A DNA stretch of 64,000 bases from MnTg04 sp964568075. Lineage in GTDB: Bacteria > Pseudomonadota > Gammaproteobacteria > Steroidobacterales > MnTg04. The DNA lies in the NCBI GenBank assembly GCA_964568075.1, contig CAZMOM010000004.1, positions 1 through 64,000 on the forward strand, read 5' to 3'. This document shows positions 1 to 9,364 of the stretch, in pieces (the stretch's first letter is position 1; each line of letters opens with the position of its first letter). The notes below the pieces were generated by a model. It ran no database searches. It was given only the letters and a program-made list of their open reading frames with translations, and was not told the DNA's origin. The position numbers were made by a program, and so were the translations under genes.

Positions 1-265
1 CAAGTGTTCTTCCGCTTTGTTTGCCACGGACAGCCTCACGGCTGCATCGGGTATGTGTTGCGCGCGGCAGAAGGCTGTATTCAGCCGTGACCCACCCTTC
101 GCCGGAGCCTCTGAGCCAGGGGGGGACACGATTTTCCACGCTTGCGTTACACAGCACCCTGGTTTCCCCGCATTCTGCCAGCACCGATCCTTCGGCATGG
201 CTGGTATAGGATCGGGTAAACCTGATCTTGCGCATCTCATCGTTTGCGCGGCCACTCGGTCGCAT
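1..265 (-). CDS. rph: RNase PH, N-terminal part (runs off the left edge)
   Basis: Phosphorolytic 3'-5' exoribonuclease that trims tRNA 3' ends. Only the first 88 codons lie in the window. Translation from the ATG at 263–265 begins MRPSGRANDEMRKIRF and continues through HAEGSVLAECG, LCNASVE, GEGWVTAEYSLLPRATHTR and GKQSGRT. These are the characteristic conserved N-terminal blocks of RNase PH. An AGGGG ribosome-binding site overlaps the stop codon of the upstream PP2C gene, which ends only 9 bases away, so the two are probably co-transcribed. The reading frame is open to base 1. Identity is very secure; the C-terminal half cannot be assessed. Confidence 0.95.
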   Translation of the reverse strand, partial: MRPSGRANDEMRKIRFTRSYTSHAEGSVLAECGETRVLCNASVENRVPPWLRGSGEGWVTAEYSLLPRATHTRCSREAVRGKQSGRTL

Positions 266-274
266 TGCGATCCC

Positions 275-1027
275 CTAATTCGACTCGTCCGTTTCCTGGA
301 AACGGAACACCGCTGCCGTCGTATTGTCTGCCCAGGGGGCGCACACCTCCAGGGAGGCAAAGGCAAGCGCTTCCAGGCAGGCGCCGAGACTGCCTTCATC
401 CGGATCATAAAACGCGGCAATTTCATCGTCGCTGACGCCGCCCCAAAGACCGTCCGAGCACACCACGATGATATCGCCATGCACCAATTTCGCTGGGCTG
501 ACCATGGATGCCCCGGGTAACTCCGACTCTCCGCCGAGGCAGCATTCGACGAAGTTTTTCAACGGATGCTCGGCAATCTCCTCTTCTGTGATCATCCCGT
601 CCTGCAGGAGCATCTCGACATGACTGTGATCACGCGTCCTGGTCAGCACCCGATTGTCTCGCAAATGATAAATCCTGCTATCGCCAACATGCGCCCAAAA
701 TGCACTGTCATTCTGAATCAGGCAGAGAGCACAGGTAGCTCGCGGCCTGTCATCCGAATCCATGCTCTTTCCGATAGCCACCACGGCCTCATGCGCCCTG
801 ACGATACAGCGGCTGAGAAATTCGCCGATATCGTCGCAGGGAAATGACTCTTGATTAAACTCGCCGATCATAGCGTCGACTGCCGTGTCAGCCGCCAGCT
901 CACCCTCGGCATGCCCGCCCATTCCGTCAACGACAATGAGAATACTGACATCGTCCGCAGTCGCGATGTCGACTCTGTCCTGGTTGTCTTCCCGGTCACC
1001 GATCAGGCTGAGTTTAATTGTTTCCAT
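275..1027 (-). CDS. PP2C-family serine/threonine protein phosphatase
   Basis: A 250-residue, single-domain, soluble metal-dependent protein phosphatase of the PP2C/Stp type. The metal-binding motifs are visible in order: GDREDNQDR near residue 11, VDGMGGHAEGE near residue 33, a VGDSRIY segment in the middle, CSDGLWG, and WADNTTAAV near the C terminus. No membrane segment or kinase domain is fused to it. It lies just upstream of rph in the same direction and is divergent from yicC, with 212 bases between them. Its substrate is unknown; no partner Hanks-type kinase gene is visible in the window. Confidence 0.9.
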   Translation of the reverse strand: METIKLSLIGDREDNQDRVDIATADDVSILIVVDGMGGHAEGELAADTAVDAMIGEFNQESFPCDDIGEFLSRCIVRAHEAVVAIGKSMDSDDRPRATCALCLIQNDSAFWAHVGDSRIYHLRDNRVLTRTRDHSHVEMLLQDGMITEEEIAEHPLKNFVECCLGGESELPGASMVSPAKLVHGDIIVVCSDGLWGGVSDDEIAAFYDPDEGSLGACLEALAFASLEVCAPWADNTTAAVFRFQETDESN

Positions 1028-1239
1028 ATGCGCTCAGGCAGTTTTCTCTGGCGAGGCAGACATCAGGCCGAGCCTTATTGGCGCCGCACCCGGTGTGCCC
1101 CGCTTCTGATAAACTTATCACTGTTTAACGCCTCTGGTGCTTATCGGGGCTTGGTCAGCCTGATTGAGATCAGGCATTGTAAACGGCCAACCAGATAAAC
1201 GTAAGGTCAGGAAAACCCTGATAAAAGGAAGTCCGGTAA

Positions 1240-2106
1240 ATGATACGCAGCATGACCGGCTATGCCCGGCTGGAACTCGCGACAGAATGGGGAACCCTGA
1301 GCTGGGAATTACGCTCGGTTAATCACCGATATCTTGACTTGGGTTTCCGTATGCCGGAAGAATTTCGCAGCCAGGAACCTGGTTTCAGAAACCAGGTGGC
1401 CGTGCAGCTCAAGCGTGGCAAGGTTGACTGCGGACTTCGCCTGGCAACGCTGCCGGATGCCGGCGGTCAGCTCAAGATTAACGACCAGGTGCTTGACCAG
1501 CTTTTGCGATGCGCCGCCGAGATCGAAAAGAAACTGTCTTCGGCGAGTTCGTCCGGCGCTCTTGAGGTATTACGCTGGCCTGGCGTGTTGAGCGAACCCG
1601 AGCGTGATCCCGAGCCATTACAAAAAGCAGCGTCCGAACTCCTTGACAAAACGCTATTGGAACTATCGCGAAACCGCGAGTCCGAAGGAGGACGCATTCG
1701 CGAAATGCTACTGAAGCGTTGTGATGCGATGGGGGAAATCGTTCAGCTTGTTCGTGACAAGATTCCGGAGGTCATGGAAAAACTGTTGCAGAGGCTTCGC
1801 GAACGCGTTGAGCAGCTGTCCGGAGACGTCGACAACGAACGAATCGAAGTAGAATTGGTGATGCTGGCTCAGAAACTCGATGTTGACGAGGAAATGGATC
1901 GTCTCAGCAGTCATTTGACGGAAGTGAAAAAAGCGGTGGATCGCAGCGACCCAATCGGCCGGCGGCTCGATTTCCTGATGCAGGAGTTGAATCGGGAGGC
2001 AAACACATTGAGCTCCAAGTCACAGGACACGGAGATAACCCGCGCCGCGGTTGACCTCAAAGTTCTGATCGAGCAAATGCGCGAACAAATCCAGAACGTC
2101 GAATGA
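1240..2106 (+). CDS. yicC: YicC family endoribonuclease
   Basis: A 288-residue YicC/YloC-family protein, now recognised as an endoribonuclease family acting on RNA. It opens with the signature MIRSMTGYAR, followed by the SVNHRYLDLGFR block, and ends in the conserved region IGRRLDFLMQELNREANTLSSK. Length is the usual ~290. A good AAGGAAG ribosome-binding site precedes the ATG. Its stop codon overlaps the start of gmk (ATGA), a coupling found in many bacteria. Divergent from the PP2C–rph unit. Confidence 0.95.
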   Translation: MIRSMTGYARLELATEWGTLSWELRSVNHRYLDLGFRMPEEFRSQEPGFRNQVAVQLKRGKVDCGLRLATLPDAGGQLKINDQVLDQLLRCAAEIEKKLSSASSSGALEVLRWPGVLSEPERDPEPLQKAASELLDKTLLELSRNRESEGGRIREMLLKRCDAMGEIVQLVRDKIPEVMEKLLQRLRERVEQLSGDVDNERIEVELVMLAQKLDVDEEMDRLSSHLTEVKKAVDRSDPIGRRLDFLMQELNREANTLSSKSQDTEITRAAVDLKVLIEQMREQIQNVE

Positions 2107-2729
2107 GCGCTAGGAATACCGGTCAGTTATTCGTGGTTGCTGCGCCATCGGGTGCGGGCAAAACCAGCCTGTTGAGGGAGCTGTCAAAAAAAGAGCCTGG
2201 TTTGAAATTTTCAATCTCCTATACCACCCGGCCGAAGCGCGAACAGGAGCAGGACGGAATCGACTACCGGTTTGTCGTTGAAAGCACTTTTAAGGCGATG
2301 GCAAGCGAAGGCCGTTTCCTCGAGCATGCCAGGGTATTCGATCACTATTATGCAACCGGCAGGGACGACGTTGAGGCGCTGCTAGACGACGGCCGTGACG
2401 TTATTCTCGAGATTGACTGGCAAGGCGCCCAACAGGTTCGCACCGCCATGCCCGCAAGCCGTAGCATATTCATATTGCCGCCGACCCGGCAGGCGCTGGA
2501 GTCCAGACTCAGGGGCAGGAGTACGGACAGCGACGAGGCCATCCGCAGGAGACTGGCCGACTCGGTTGCCGATATGAGTCACTGGGACGAATTTGACTAC
2601 GTCATTGTTAATGATGATTTTGCTACGGCGGTAGACCAACTGCGCGAAATAATCACCGGCGGCGGCGAACCTTATCTTGGCTCGCGCACCGGGTTGAATA
2701 AGCTGACGGGCCATTTGCTCGACTGCTGA
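2103..2729 (+). CDS. gmk: Guanylate kinase
   Basis: Catalyses ATP + GMP to ADP + GDP in the cytoplasm. At 208 residues it has the usual length. The P-loop appears as APSGAGKTSL near residue 14, the GMP-binding region as SYTTRPKREQEQDGIDY, and ILEIDWQGAQQV follows, with the lid-region arginines in ESRLRGRSTDSDE. The start ATG overlaps the yicC stop by four bases, so translation is probably coupled. The product feeds GTP and hence the ppGpp pool handled by SpoT two genes downstream. Confidence 0.97.
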   Translation: MSARNTGQLFVVAAPSGAGKTSLLRELSKKEPGLKFSISYTTRPKREQEQDGIDYRFVVESTFKAMASEGRFLEHARVFDHYYATGRDDVEALLDDGRDVILEIDWQGAQQVRTAMPASRSIFILPPTRQALESRLRGRSTDSDEAIRRRLADSVADMSHWDEFDYVIVNDDFATAVDQLREIITGGGEPYLGSRTGLNKLTGHLLDC

Positions 2730-2809
2730 ATTTATCTGCCACCGCTCGCGCTTTTTCGAGTAAACTGAAAGGCCGGTTTCTTATAACCCAAAACTCTCAG
2801 AGGACCCTG

Positions 2810-3085
2810 ATGGCACGGATTACAGTTGAGGATTGTCTCCAAAACGTAGACAACATTTTCGATCTGGTATTGATTGCGGCAGCCAGAGCCAGACGCCTGG
2901 CCAACGGCGCGGAAGCGTCCCTGGAATGGGAAAATGACAAGCCGACGGTAATGGCCTTGCGCGAAATCGCTGCCGGTCACGTCGGCCCGGAAATACTGGA
3001 CGAACTGGACGAGAAGGAAGAAGAGCTGCTGGCGGAGATAACCTCCGAAGACGCCGGTCCGCCTCCGACCATCTTGGGAGCCTGA
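2810..3085 (+). CDS. rpoZ: RNA polymerase omega subunit
   Basis: A 91-residue omega subunit, which helps assemble the beta-prime subunit of RNA polymerase and forms part of the ppGpp binding site. It begins MARITVEDCLQNVDNIFDLV and has the conserved stretch AAARARRLANGAE followed by NDKPTVMALREIAAG. The C-terminal tail is acidic (EKEEELLAEI), as usual. An AGAGGA ribosome-binding site precedes the ATG. It sits between gmk and spoT as in many Gammaproteobacteria. Confidence 0.97.
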   Translation: MARITVEDCLQNVDNIFDLVLIAAARARRLANGAEASLEWENDKPTVMALREIAAGHVGPEILDELDEKEEELLAEITSEDAGPPPTILGA

Positions 3086-3108
3086 GTCCCATCGTTTAAC
3101 TTAGTGAC

Positions 3109-5259
3109 ATGGACTACGCCGCTTCTATTTTTGGTCGATTGCCCAAAGGGAAGCGGGCAACCGGCATCAATCAACTTCTGACCCAGCTTGAGGCGTATAC
3201 GAACCCGTCCGCAATCGACAATATTGTTAAAGCGTACCGGTTCAGTGCATCTGCCCATAAGGGTCAGAAGCGCATGTCCGGTGCGCCCTATATCAGCCAT
3301 CCGGTCGCTGTCGCGACCATCCTGGCCGAGTTACACATGGATGCGCCCACGATCATCGCGGCGATTCTGCACGACGTCATCGAAGACACGACGACGGTCA
3401 AGGATCAACTCGAGGAACAGTTCGGCACGGAAATAGCAGATCTGGTCGATGGCGTCAGCAAACTGGACCAACTTCAGTTTCACAGCAGGAAGCAAGCGCA
3501 GGCGGAGAGTTTTCGCAAAATGCTTTTGGCGATGGCCGAGGACATCAGGGTCATCATGATCAAACTGGCCGACCGCACTCACAATTTGCGTACGCTGGGC
3601 GCCATGCCGCCGCTAAAAAGGCGGCGAATAGCGAGAGAAACGCTGGATATTTATGCCCCGATTGCCAATCGCCTCGGCATCAACAGTATCAGGCTGGAAC
3701 TCGAGGACCTCGGGTTCAGGAATCTTTACCCCTATCGCTACAGGGTAATTGAGAAAACCCTGAAAAAAGCGCTGGGCCATCATAAGCAACTGGTAAAAAA
3801 AACACTGCAGCGAATTTCGGATGCGTTGAGTGAGTTGAATATCAAGGCCGATGTTGAAGGCCGCGAAAAGCACATGTACAGCATTTATCGGAAAATGCTT
3901 CACAAGGGTCGCGCACTGAGTGAAATTGTCGATATGTTTGGCTTCCGCATCGTTGTCGACAGTGTAGATACTTGCTACCGGGCACTCGGACTTGTGCATC
4001 GGCTATACAAGCCGATGCCGGGTCGCTTCAAAGACTATATCGCGATTCCGAGAGTTAACGGTTACCAGTCGCTGCATACGACATTATTCGGCCCGGACGG
4101 TATTCCAATGGAGGTGCAAATCCGCACCGTAGATATGGACGGAATTGCTGAATCGGGTATCGCCGCACATTGGCTGTATAAGTCGAAGGACGCCAGCAAT
4201 GAGTCTGCTCACGCCCGGGCGAGGGAGTGGTTGGGTAAACTGGTCGAACTGGAGCACGACAGTGACTCCGAAGAATTTCTCGAAAGCGTCCGGGTAGACC
4301 TTTTCCCGGACAAGGTCTATGTCTTTACACCGAGAGGCGACATCGTGCGTCTGCCGATGGGCTCAACCGCTGTCGATTTCGCCTACTGTGTGCACACCGA
4401 TGTCGGAAACCGTTGCGTGGCCGCCAAGGTCGACCGGCGCATGGTTCCCTTGAGAACGCCGTTACTTAACGGTCAGACTGTAGAAATAATTACCGCTAAG
4501 GGCGCGCACCCGAACCCCGCCTGGTTTAATTTTGTTGCAACGGCCAAGGCACGGAGTGCGATCCGCCAATATCTCAAGAACCTGAAACGTGGCGAGGCCG
4601 TCGATCTCGGAAAGCGCCTGCTCAATCAGGCAATGGGTGAGTTCGATAAAAAAATACGTAACGCTTCGACGAAGGCAATGAAAATTCTGCTCGAGGAACT
4701 CAGCCTGCCTGACCAAAAATCGCTGTATGAGGAAATTGGCCTGGGTAAGCACCTGGCTCCTCTGATAGCGAGACGACTGGTCGGTAAGACCAGGAGCGCA
4801 GACCGCCACGACCCTGCGCCGCTGGCGATCGAGGGCACGGAAGGTATGGTTGTCAGCTATGCCCGGTGCTGCTATCCGGTCCCCGGAGACTCGATTATCG
4901 GTTTCCTCAGCTCCGGTCGGGGCATCGTTATCCACCGTGATTCTTGCGGAAACCTGACCGAATACAGGAAACAGCCGGATAAATGGATCTCGGTCAACTG
5001 GAAGGACGACATCAACCGCCAATTCATGGTCGAATTGCGAGCGGACGTCAACAATAAAACCGGCGTGCTGGCGGCGGTAGCCGCCAATATCGCGGAGACC
5101 CACAGCAACATAGACTCGGTTTCGGTTGTTGAGCGCGACGAAAAAACGGTGACTCTGATTTTTCACCTGCAGGTCGGTGATCGTTTACAACTGGCGCAGG
5201 TAATGCGAAGTATTCGGGGAATGCCTGACGTCCTGAATGTGAGTCGCAGTTGCACATAA
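3109..5259 (+). CDS. spoT: Bifunctional (p)ppGpp synthetase/hydrolase SpoT
   Basis: A 716-residue RelA/SpoT homologue that makes and degrades (p)ppGpp. Domain order is an HD hydrolase (HDVIEDT at about residues 88–94, then ADRTHNLRT), a synthetase domain (FGFRIVVDSVDTCY, RFKDYIAIPRVNGYQSLHTT), a TGS domain (DKVYVFTPRGDIVRLP) and a C-terminal ACT domain (VELRADVNNKTGVLA). The intact HD motif identifies SpoT rather than a hydrolase-dead RelA. The synthetase motif is also intact, so both activities are likely. The ribosome-binding site is weak. It follows rpoZ by 23 bases. Confidence 0.96.
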   Translation: MDYAASIFGRLPKGKRATGINQLLTQLEAYTNPSAIDNIVKAYRFSASAHKGQKRMSGAPYISHPVAVATILAELHMDAPTIIAAILHDVIEDTTTVKDQLEEQFGTEIADLVDGVSKLDQLQFHSRKQAQAESFRKMLLAMAEDIRVIMIKLADRTHNLRTLGAMPPLKRRRIARETLDIYAPIANRLGINSIRLELEDLGFRNLYPYRYRVIEKTLKKALGHHKQLVKKTLQRISDALSELNIKADVEGREKHMYSIYRKMLHKGRALSEIVDMFGFRIVVDSVDTCYRALGLVHRLYKPMPGRFKDYIAIPRVNGYQSLHTTLFGPDGIPMEVQIRTVDMDGIAESGIAAHWLYKSKDASNESAHARAREWLGKLVELEHDSDSEEFLESVRVDLFPDKVYVFTPRGDIVRLPMGSTAVDFAYCVHTDVGNRCVAAKVDRRMVPLRTPLLNGQTVEIITAKGAHPNPAWFNFVATAKARSAIRQYLKNLKRGEAVDLGKRLLNQAMGEFDKKIRNASTKAMKILLEELSLPDQKSLYEEIGLGKHLAPLIARRLVGKTRSADRHDPAPLAIEGTEGMVVSYARCCYPVPGDSIIGFLSSGRGIVIHRDSCGNLTEYRKQPDKWISVNWKDDINRQFMVELRADVNNKTGVLAAVAANIAETHSNIDSVSVVERDEKTVTLIFHLQVGDRLQLAQVMRSIRGMPDVLNVSRSCT

Positions 5260-5310
5260 AAACACTCGGGTCCGACCCGTTGGCAAATCGTTTTTCATAA
5301 GGACCGGCGA

Positions 5311-5691
5311 ATGGACCGTAAATCGATCAATACAGACACGGCCCCGGCGGCAATTGGCACTTACTCCCAGGCCGTTCGCTGTGGTAGCACCGTTTACCTA
5401 TCGGGCCAGGTCCCTTTGGTGCCCGAAACCATGGAAATGCTGGATGGTGATATCGATGCCCAGATTCACCAGGTTTTTGCCAACCTGCGGGCGGTGTGCG
5501 AAGCAGCAGGCGGATCGCTGGACCAAATCGTCAAGCTCAATGTCTTTGTCACCGACCTCGGCTGTTTTGCCGCAGTTAACGAAATTATGGCGACCTACTT
5601 CAAAAAGCCGTTCCCAGCTCGCGCCGCGGTCGGCGTTGCGGCCCTGCCGAAAAATGCTCAGGTAGAAATGGATGCCATCCTGGTCCTTTGA
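5311..5691 (+). CDS. ridA: RidA family enamine/imine deaminase
   Basis: A 126-residue cytosolic RidA (YjgF) protein, which hydrolyses reactive 2-aminoacrylate-type imines released by PLP enzymes. Conserved features are APAAIGTYSQAV near the N terminus, YLSGQVPLVPET, NLRAVCEAAG, VKLNVFVTDL and PARAAVGVAALPKNAQVEMDAI, which carries the catalytic arginine. An AAGGA site precedes the ATG. It lies between spoT and recG, a common gammaproteobacterial arrangement. A second, secreted member of this family is encoded at 46818–47339. Confidence 0.94.
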   Translation: MDRKSINTDTAPAAIGTYSQAVRCGSTVYLSGQVPLVPETMEMLDGDIDAQIHQVFANLRAVCEAAGGSLDQIVKLNVFVTDLGCFAAVNEIMATYFKKPFPARAAVGVAALPKNAQVEMDAILVL

Positions 5692-5703
5692 TCTGCTAAA
5701 GCC

Positions 5704-7785
5704 GTGACTGGGAAACTCATGGAACTGACATCCGTGCAACATTTGCATGGCGTCGGGCCCCAGCTCGCGATCCGTCTCGAGAGACTGAACATCCGCTGCA
5801 TCCAGGACTTGTTATTTCTTTTGCCGCTGCGGTACGAGGACAGAACACGTGTGGTTCCAATCGGCGGTCTGCGACCGGGACAGCGCGCCGTAGTCGAGGG
5901 CGAAATTCAGCTGACCGAAGTGGTCTTTCGGGGCCGTCGAAATATGCTTTGTCGAATCAGTGATGGGACAGGTGCGCTGACGCTCCGGTTTTTCCATTTT
6001 TCCCGTGCGCAGCAGGAGGGGTTGGCCAGGGGGCTGCGAGTTCGTTGTTTTGGCGAACCAAGAACGGCTACGGGTGGCCTGCAAATGATACACCCTGAGT
6101 ATCGCATTCTCGGTGACAGTGAGGTGGCGGTTGAAGAGACGCTGACGCCTATTTATCCCACGACCGAAGGGCTGCAGCAGGGGCGCCTGCGCGCGCTGAC
6201 CAGGCAGGCACTGAACCTGACAAAAAAAACGGGGCTCGATGACTGGTTATCCGCACAAGCACTCGCCGGAACGGGGATGCCGAGCTTGATGGAAGCCATA
6301 CACTTGCTGCACCAGCCACCGGCCGATATCGACCAGCAGGCCCTGCTCGAAGGCAGACACCCGGCTCAAAGACGATTGGCATTTGAGGAATTGTTGTCGC
6401 AACACCTGAGTCTGCGTCGTCTGCGCAGCAGGGTGCGCAGCGTGCCTGCGGAGTCCTTGATCGACGGACGGGATTCAGTTGCTGATTTTGTCCGTTCCCT
6501 GCCTTACGAACTGACCGGCGCACAACAACGCGTGACCTCTGAGTTGCTCGAAGATCTGCAAAAAGACCGGCCGATGATGCGGCTGGTTCAGGGCGACGTG
6601 GGTTCGGGTAAAACCGTGGTGGCCGCTGCGGTTGCGGTCCACGTCGCTGCGTGCGGCAGGCAAACTGCGATCATGGCGCCGACCGAACTGCTGGCTGAGC
6701 AACATGGTGAGAATTTTCGCCTGTGGCTTGAACCGCTCGGAATTAAGGTGGCTCTGCTGACCGGCAGGCTCAAAGGCAAGATGCGAAGAGAGGTGACGAC
6801 GCAGATCTCCAGCGGAGCGGCGCGGGTGGTGGTCGGCACTCATGCCCTGTTTCAGGAAAGCGTGAGGTTTGCTCATCTCGCTCTGATAGTGGTCGATGAG
6901 CAACACCGTTTTGGTGTTCATCAGCGGCTGGCCCTCCGGGAAAAAGGCGGTGCCGAGGGTCGTTGTCCGCATCAGCTGATCATGACTGCCACCCCGATTC
7001 CAAGAACCCTGGCCATGACGGCGTACGCCGATCTCGATGTTTCAGTAATCGATGAATTGCCGCCGGGCCGGCAACCGGTAACCACGGTTGCCATGCCGGA
7101 GTCACGGCGCTACAAACTGGTGCAGAGCATTCGCGACGCCTGCCTCTCCGGTCGTCAGGCCTATTGGGTGTGCCCGCTGATAGAAGAGTCGGACGTGCTG
7201 GACTATGAAGCGGCGGAGAAAACGGCGAATATGCTGGCCGAGGCCCTTCCCGAGCTTTCACTGGGGCTCATTCATGGAAGAATGAATTCGAAAGACAAGG
7301 ATCGGGTCATGCAGGCTTTCATTGCGGGCCATATACATTTATTGATTGCGACAACGGTTATCGAAGTCGGCGTCGACGTACCAAACGCAAGCTTGATGGT
7401 GATTGAAAATGCCGAGCGCATGGGGCTTGCCCAGTTACATCAGTTACGCGGCAGAGTAGGCCGGGGTAGTGAGCAAAGCAGTTGTACATTACTCTACAAA
7501 CCACCTTTGACCGACCTTGCCAGGCAGCGTCTTGCCGTTTTGCGGGAAACCAATGACGGATTCAAAGTTGCCAAGGCAGACCTCGAGTTAAGAGGACCAG
7601 GTGAATTGCTGGGCACACGTCAGACCGGTCTGCTGCAAATGCGCATCGCGGATCTTTTGCGCGACGCAGATTTGCTTCCTGCCGTACACAAGACAGCTGC
7701 CGTCATGATGAAGCAGGATCCGCTCGCGGTTGACGCGTTGATACAACGCTGGGTGGGAGAGGCGGATCGGTTTGGTAAGGTTTGA
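5704..7785 (+). CDS. recG: ATP-dependent DNA helicase RecG
   Basis: A branch-migration helicase acting on stalled forks, R-loops and Holliday junctions. It is 693 residues, the same length as the E. coli protein. The N-terminal wedge domain starts at LRYEDRT and GQRAVVEGEI. The motor has GDVGSGKTVV (Walker A), DEQHRFGVHQR (DExH box), TATPIPRTLA, and QLRGRVGRGSEQS (motif VI). I chose the GTG at 5704 because it aligns the N terminus with E. coli RecG; an ATG at 5719 is the alternative. Only 12 bases separate it from ridA. Confidence 0.96.
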   Translation: MTGKLMELTSVQHLHGVGPQLAIRLERLNIRCIQDLLFLLPLRYEDRTRVVPIGGLRPGQRAVVEGEIQLTEVVFRGRRNMLCRISDGTGALTLRFFHFSRAQQEGLARGLRVRCFGEPRTATGGLQMIHPEYRILGDSEVAVEETLTPIYPTTEGLQQGRLRALTRQALNLTKKTGLDDWLSAQALAGTGMPSLMEAIHLLHQPPADIDQQALLEGRHPAQRRLAFEELLSQHLSLRRLRSRVRSVPAESLIDGRDSVADFVRSLPYELTGAQQRVTSELLEDLQKDRPMMRLVQGDVGSGKTVVAAAVAVHVAACGRQTAIMAPTELLAEQHGENFRLWLEPLGIKVALLTGRLKGKMRREVTTQISSGAARVVVGTHALFQESVRFAHLALIVVDEQHRFGVHQRLALREKGGAEGRCPHQLIMTATPIPRTLAMTAYADLDVSVIDELPPGRQPVTTVAMPESRRYKLVQSIRDACLSGRQAYWVCPLIEESDVLDYEAAEKTANMLAEALPELSLGLIHGRMNSKDKDRVMQAFIAGHIHLLIATTVIEVGVDVPNASLMVIENAERMGLAQLHQLRGRVGRGSEQSSCTLLYKPPLTDLARQRLAVLRETNDGFKVAKADLELRGPGELLGTRQTGLLQMRIADLLRDADLLPAVHKTAAVMMKQDPLAVDALIQRWVGEADRFGKV

Positions 7786-7954
7786 GTTTCCGGTGCGGAT
7801 GGTAAAGATTGTATCCTCCGACCGATAACGCGTTTTACAATGCATTGCGGTGAAACGAGCCCGGGACAGTATAAGAGTGGACAGGAAACTGGCAGAAAGA
7901 ATTTCAGTACCGGATTACGCGGCTTCGAACTGGTTGCGTATCGAGGAGTTTTCG

Positions 7955-8446
7955 ATGGACCAGGTTCCTTCCGGGCTTCGCCGCTGGCTGAATTCCGGCG
8001 GTATGTTGACCCGGCGCATGAGGAAAAGCTGTGGACCTGGATTTCGGTTGCGCCTGCTCGGCCAAAGACCAGCGGAACAGCATGAGCTGGACGGAGGCGG
8101 ACTTTGCCGTGAAATTGCGCTGAACTGCGGGCCGTTGAGAACTCTTTTCGCCCGCAGCCTGATCCCCGCAGTTACCCTCACGGCACACCCGTGGCTGGAA
8201 TCTCTCGGCGACCGCCCGCTGGGGGAAACACTGGCCGAAAAAGCGAATGTAAAGCGCAGTGGCTTCAGCTTCACCATCATCCAGCAGGGGCAGTCACTTT
8301 ACACCGCCGCACTGCCCGATGGAGCGGAAACGCCGCAAGTTCTCTATGCCAGGCGATCCGAGTTTCGCCTCGGTGATTTGCCGCTCTGGGTCTGTGAAGT
8401 TTTTTTGCCGGCGATCTGCTATTGCCAGGAAGATCGCAATCGATGA
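7955..8446 (+). CDS. ubiC: Chorismate pyruvate-lyase UbiC
   Basis: Converts chorismate to 4-hydroxybenzoate, the first committed step of ubiquinone synthesis. The frame is open further upstream (a GTG at 7850), but the ATG at 7955 has a strong GAGGAG site and gives 163 residues, the normal length. Visible family features are WLNSGGMLTRRMR near the N terminus, LGETL near the middle, a basic RSGFSF segment and the C-terminal WVCEVFLPA. The stop overlaps the ubiA start (ATGA), so the two pathway enzymes are translationally coupled. Confidence 0.88.
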   Translation: MDQVPSGLRRWLNSGGMLTRRMRKSCGPGFRLRLLGQRPAEQHELDGGGLCREIALNCGPLRTLFARSLIPAVTLTAHPWLESLGDRPLGETLAEKANVKRSGFSFTIIQQGQSLYTAALPDGAETPQVLYARRSEFRLGDLPLWVCEVFLPAICYCQEDRNR

Positions 8447-9351
8447 GCACGCTACTTGAGAAACTGTCGCAAATTCAATGGCGCTGGTGGCTGGCGCAGC
8501 TGAAAGAGTACGCATTGCTGATGCGGATTGATAAACCCATCGGGTCGTTACTGCTACTTTGGCCAACGCTCTGGGCGCTGTGGTTATCGGGTAACGGGCG
8601 CCCGAATCCGCAAATATTTATCATCTTCGTGCTGGGGGTTTTCCTGATGCGATCGGCAGGTTGCGTTATGAATGACTACGCAGACCGGCATGTCGACCCG
8701 CACGTCGAAAGGACCAAAAACCGGCCGCTGGCGGCCGGCCGGGTCAGCCCACAGGAAGCCCTGATGCTCGCGGGCAGCCTTGCGCTGGTCGCGCTGGGCC
8801 TGGTTCTGATGCTCGATCTGCAGGCATTGATGTGGGCGGCCCCCGCGGCGGCGATGGCCGCCTCATACCCGTTCCTGAAAAGATACACCCACTTCCCGCA
8901 ATTCTTTCTCGGCGTCGCGTTTTCCTGGGGCATTCCCATGGCCTTTGCAGCGCAGACCGGTGAAGTGACGCGCGTGACCTGGCTGATGTTTATCGCCAAT
9001 CTTTTGTGGGTTGTCGCTTACGACACGCAATACGCGATGGTGGATAAGAAAGACGACCTGCGCATAGGTATCCGCTCAACGGCAATAGCCTTTGGTGATC
9101 TTGATCGGCTGTGGATTGGCGTGTTCCAGGGTATGTGCCTGCTGACCCTTTACCTGGTCGGCCGCAGCGAGGAACTCGGCAGTTGGTATTACTTCGGTTT
9201 GCTTGCCGCGGCGGCGATGTTTGGCTGGCAGCAGATTCTGATCAGAAATCGCGAGCCCGAGGCCTGTTTCCAGGCATTCCTTCACAACCGTTACGTCGGC
9301 GCCACCGTATTTGCCGGTTTGATTTTGCACTACACATTCGCCGCCGGCTGA
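8443..9351 (+). CDS. ubiA: 4-hydroxybenzoate octaprenyltransferase UbiA
   Basis: An integral membrane prenyltransferase that attaches the polyprenyl tail to 4-hydroxybenzoate. The start is the ATG at 8443, with AGGAAG upstream and a 4-base overlap with ubiC. The product is 302 residues with about eight or nine membrane segments. The first aspartate-rich motif is NDYADRHVDPHVERTKNRPLA and the second lies in YDTQYAMVDKKDD; both chelate Mg-diphosphate. DKPIGSLLLLWPTLWAL near residue 30 is typical of the UbiA type. Confidence 0.96.
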   Translation: MSTLLEKLSQIQWRWWLAQLKEYALLMRIDKPIGSLLLLWPTLWALWLSGNGRPNPQIFIIFVLGVFLMRSAGCVMNDYADRHVDPHVERTKNRPLAAGRVSPQEALMLAGSLALVALGLVLMLDLQALMWAAPAAAMAASYPFLKRYTHFPQFFLGVAFSWGIPMAFAAQTGEVTRVTWLMFIANLLWVVAYDTQYAMVDKKDDLRIGIRSTAIAFGDLDRLWIGVFQGMCLLTLYLVGRSEELGSWYYFGLLAAAAMFGWQQILIRNREPEACFQAFLHNRYVGATVFAGLILHYTFAAG

Positions 9352-9364
9352 CCGGCGGGTCAAA

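Noticed and set aside
17..520. 167-codon open frame on the plus strand at the left edge
   Set aside because: It is antisense to rph and the PP2C gene, both of which have strong family motifs; the frame itself shows none.
1107..1120. Palindrome TGATAA-AC-TTATCA between the PP2C gene and yicC
   Set aside because: Short AT-rich palindromes occur by chance; no matching regulator or second copy could be linked to it.
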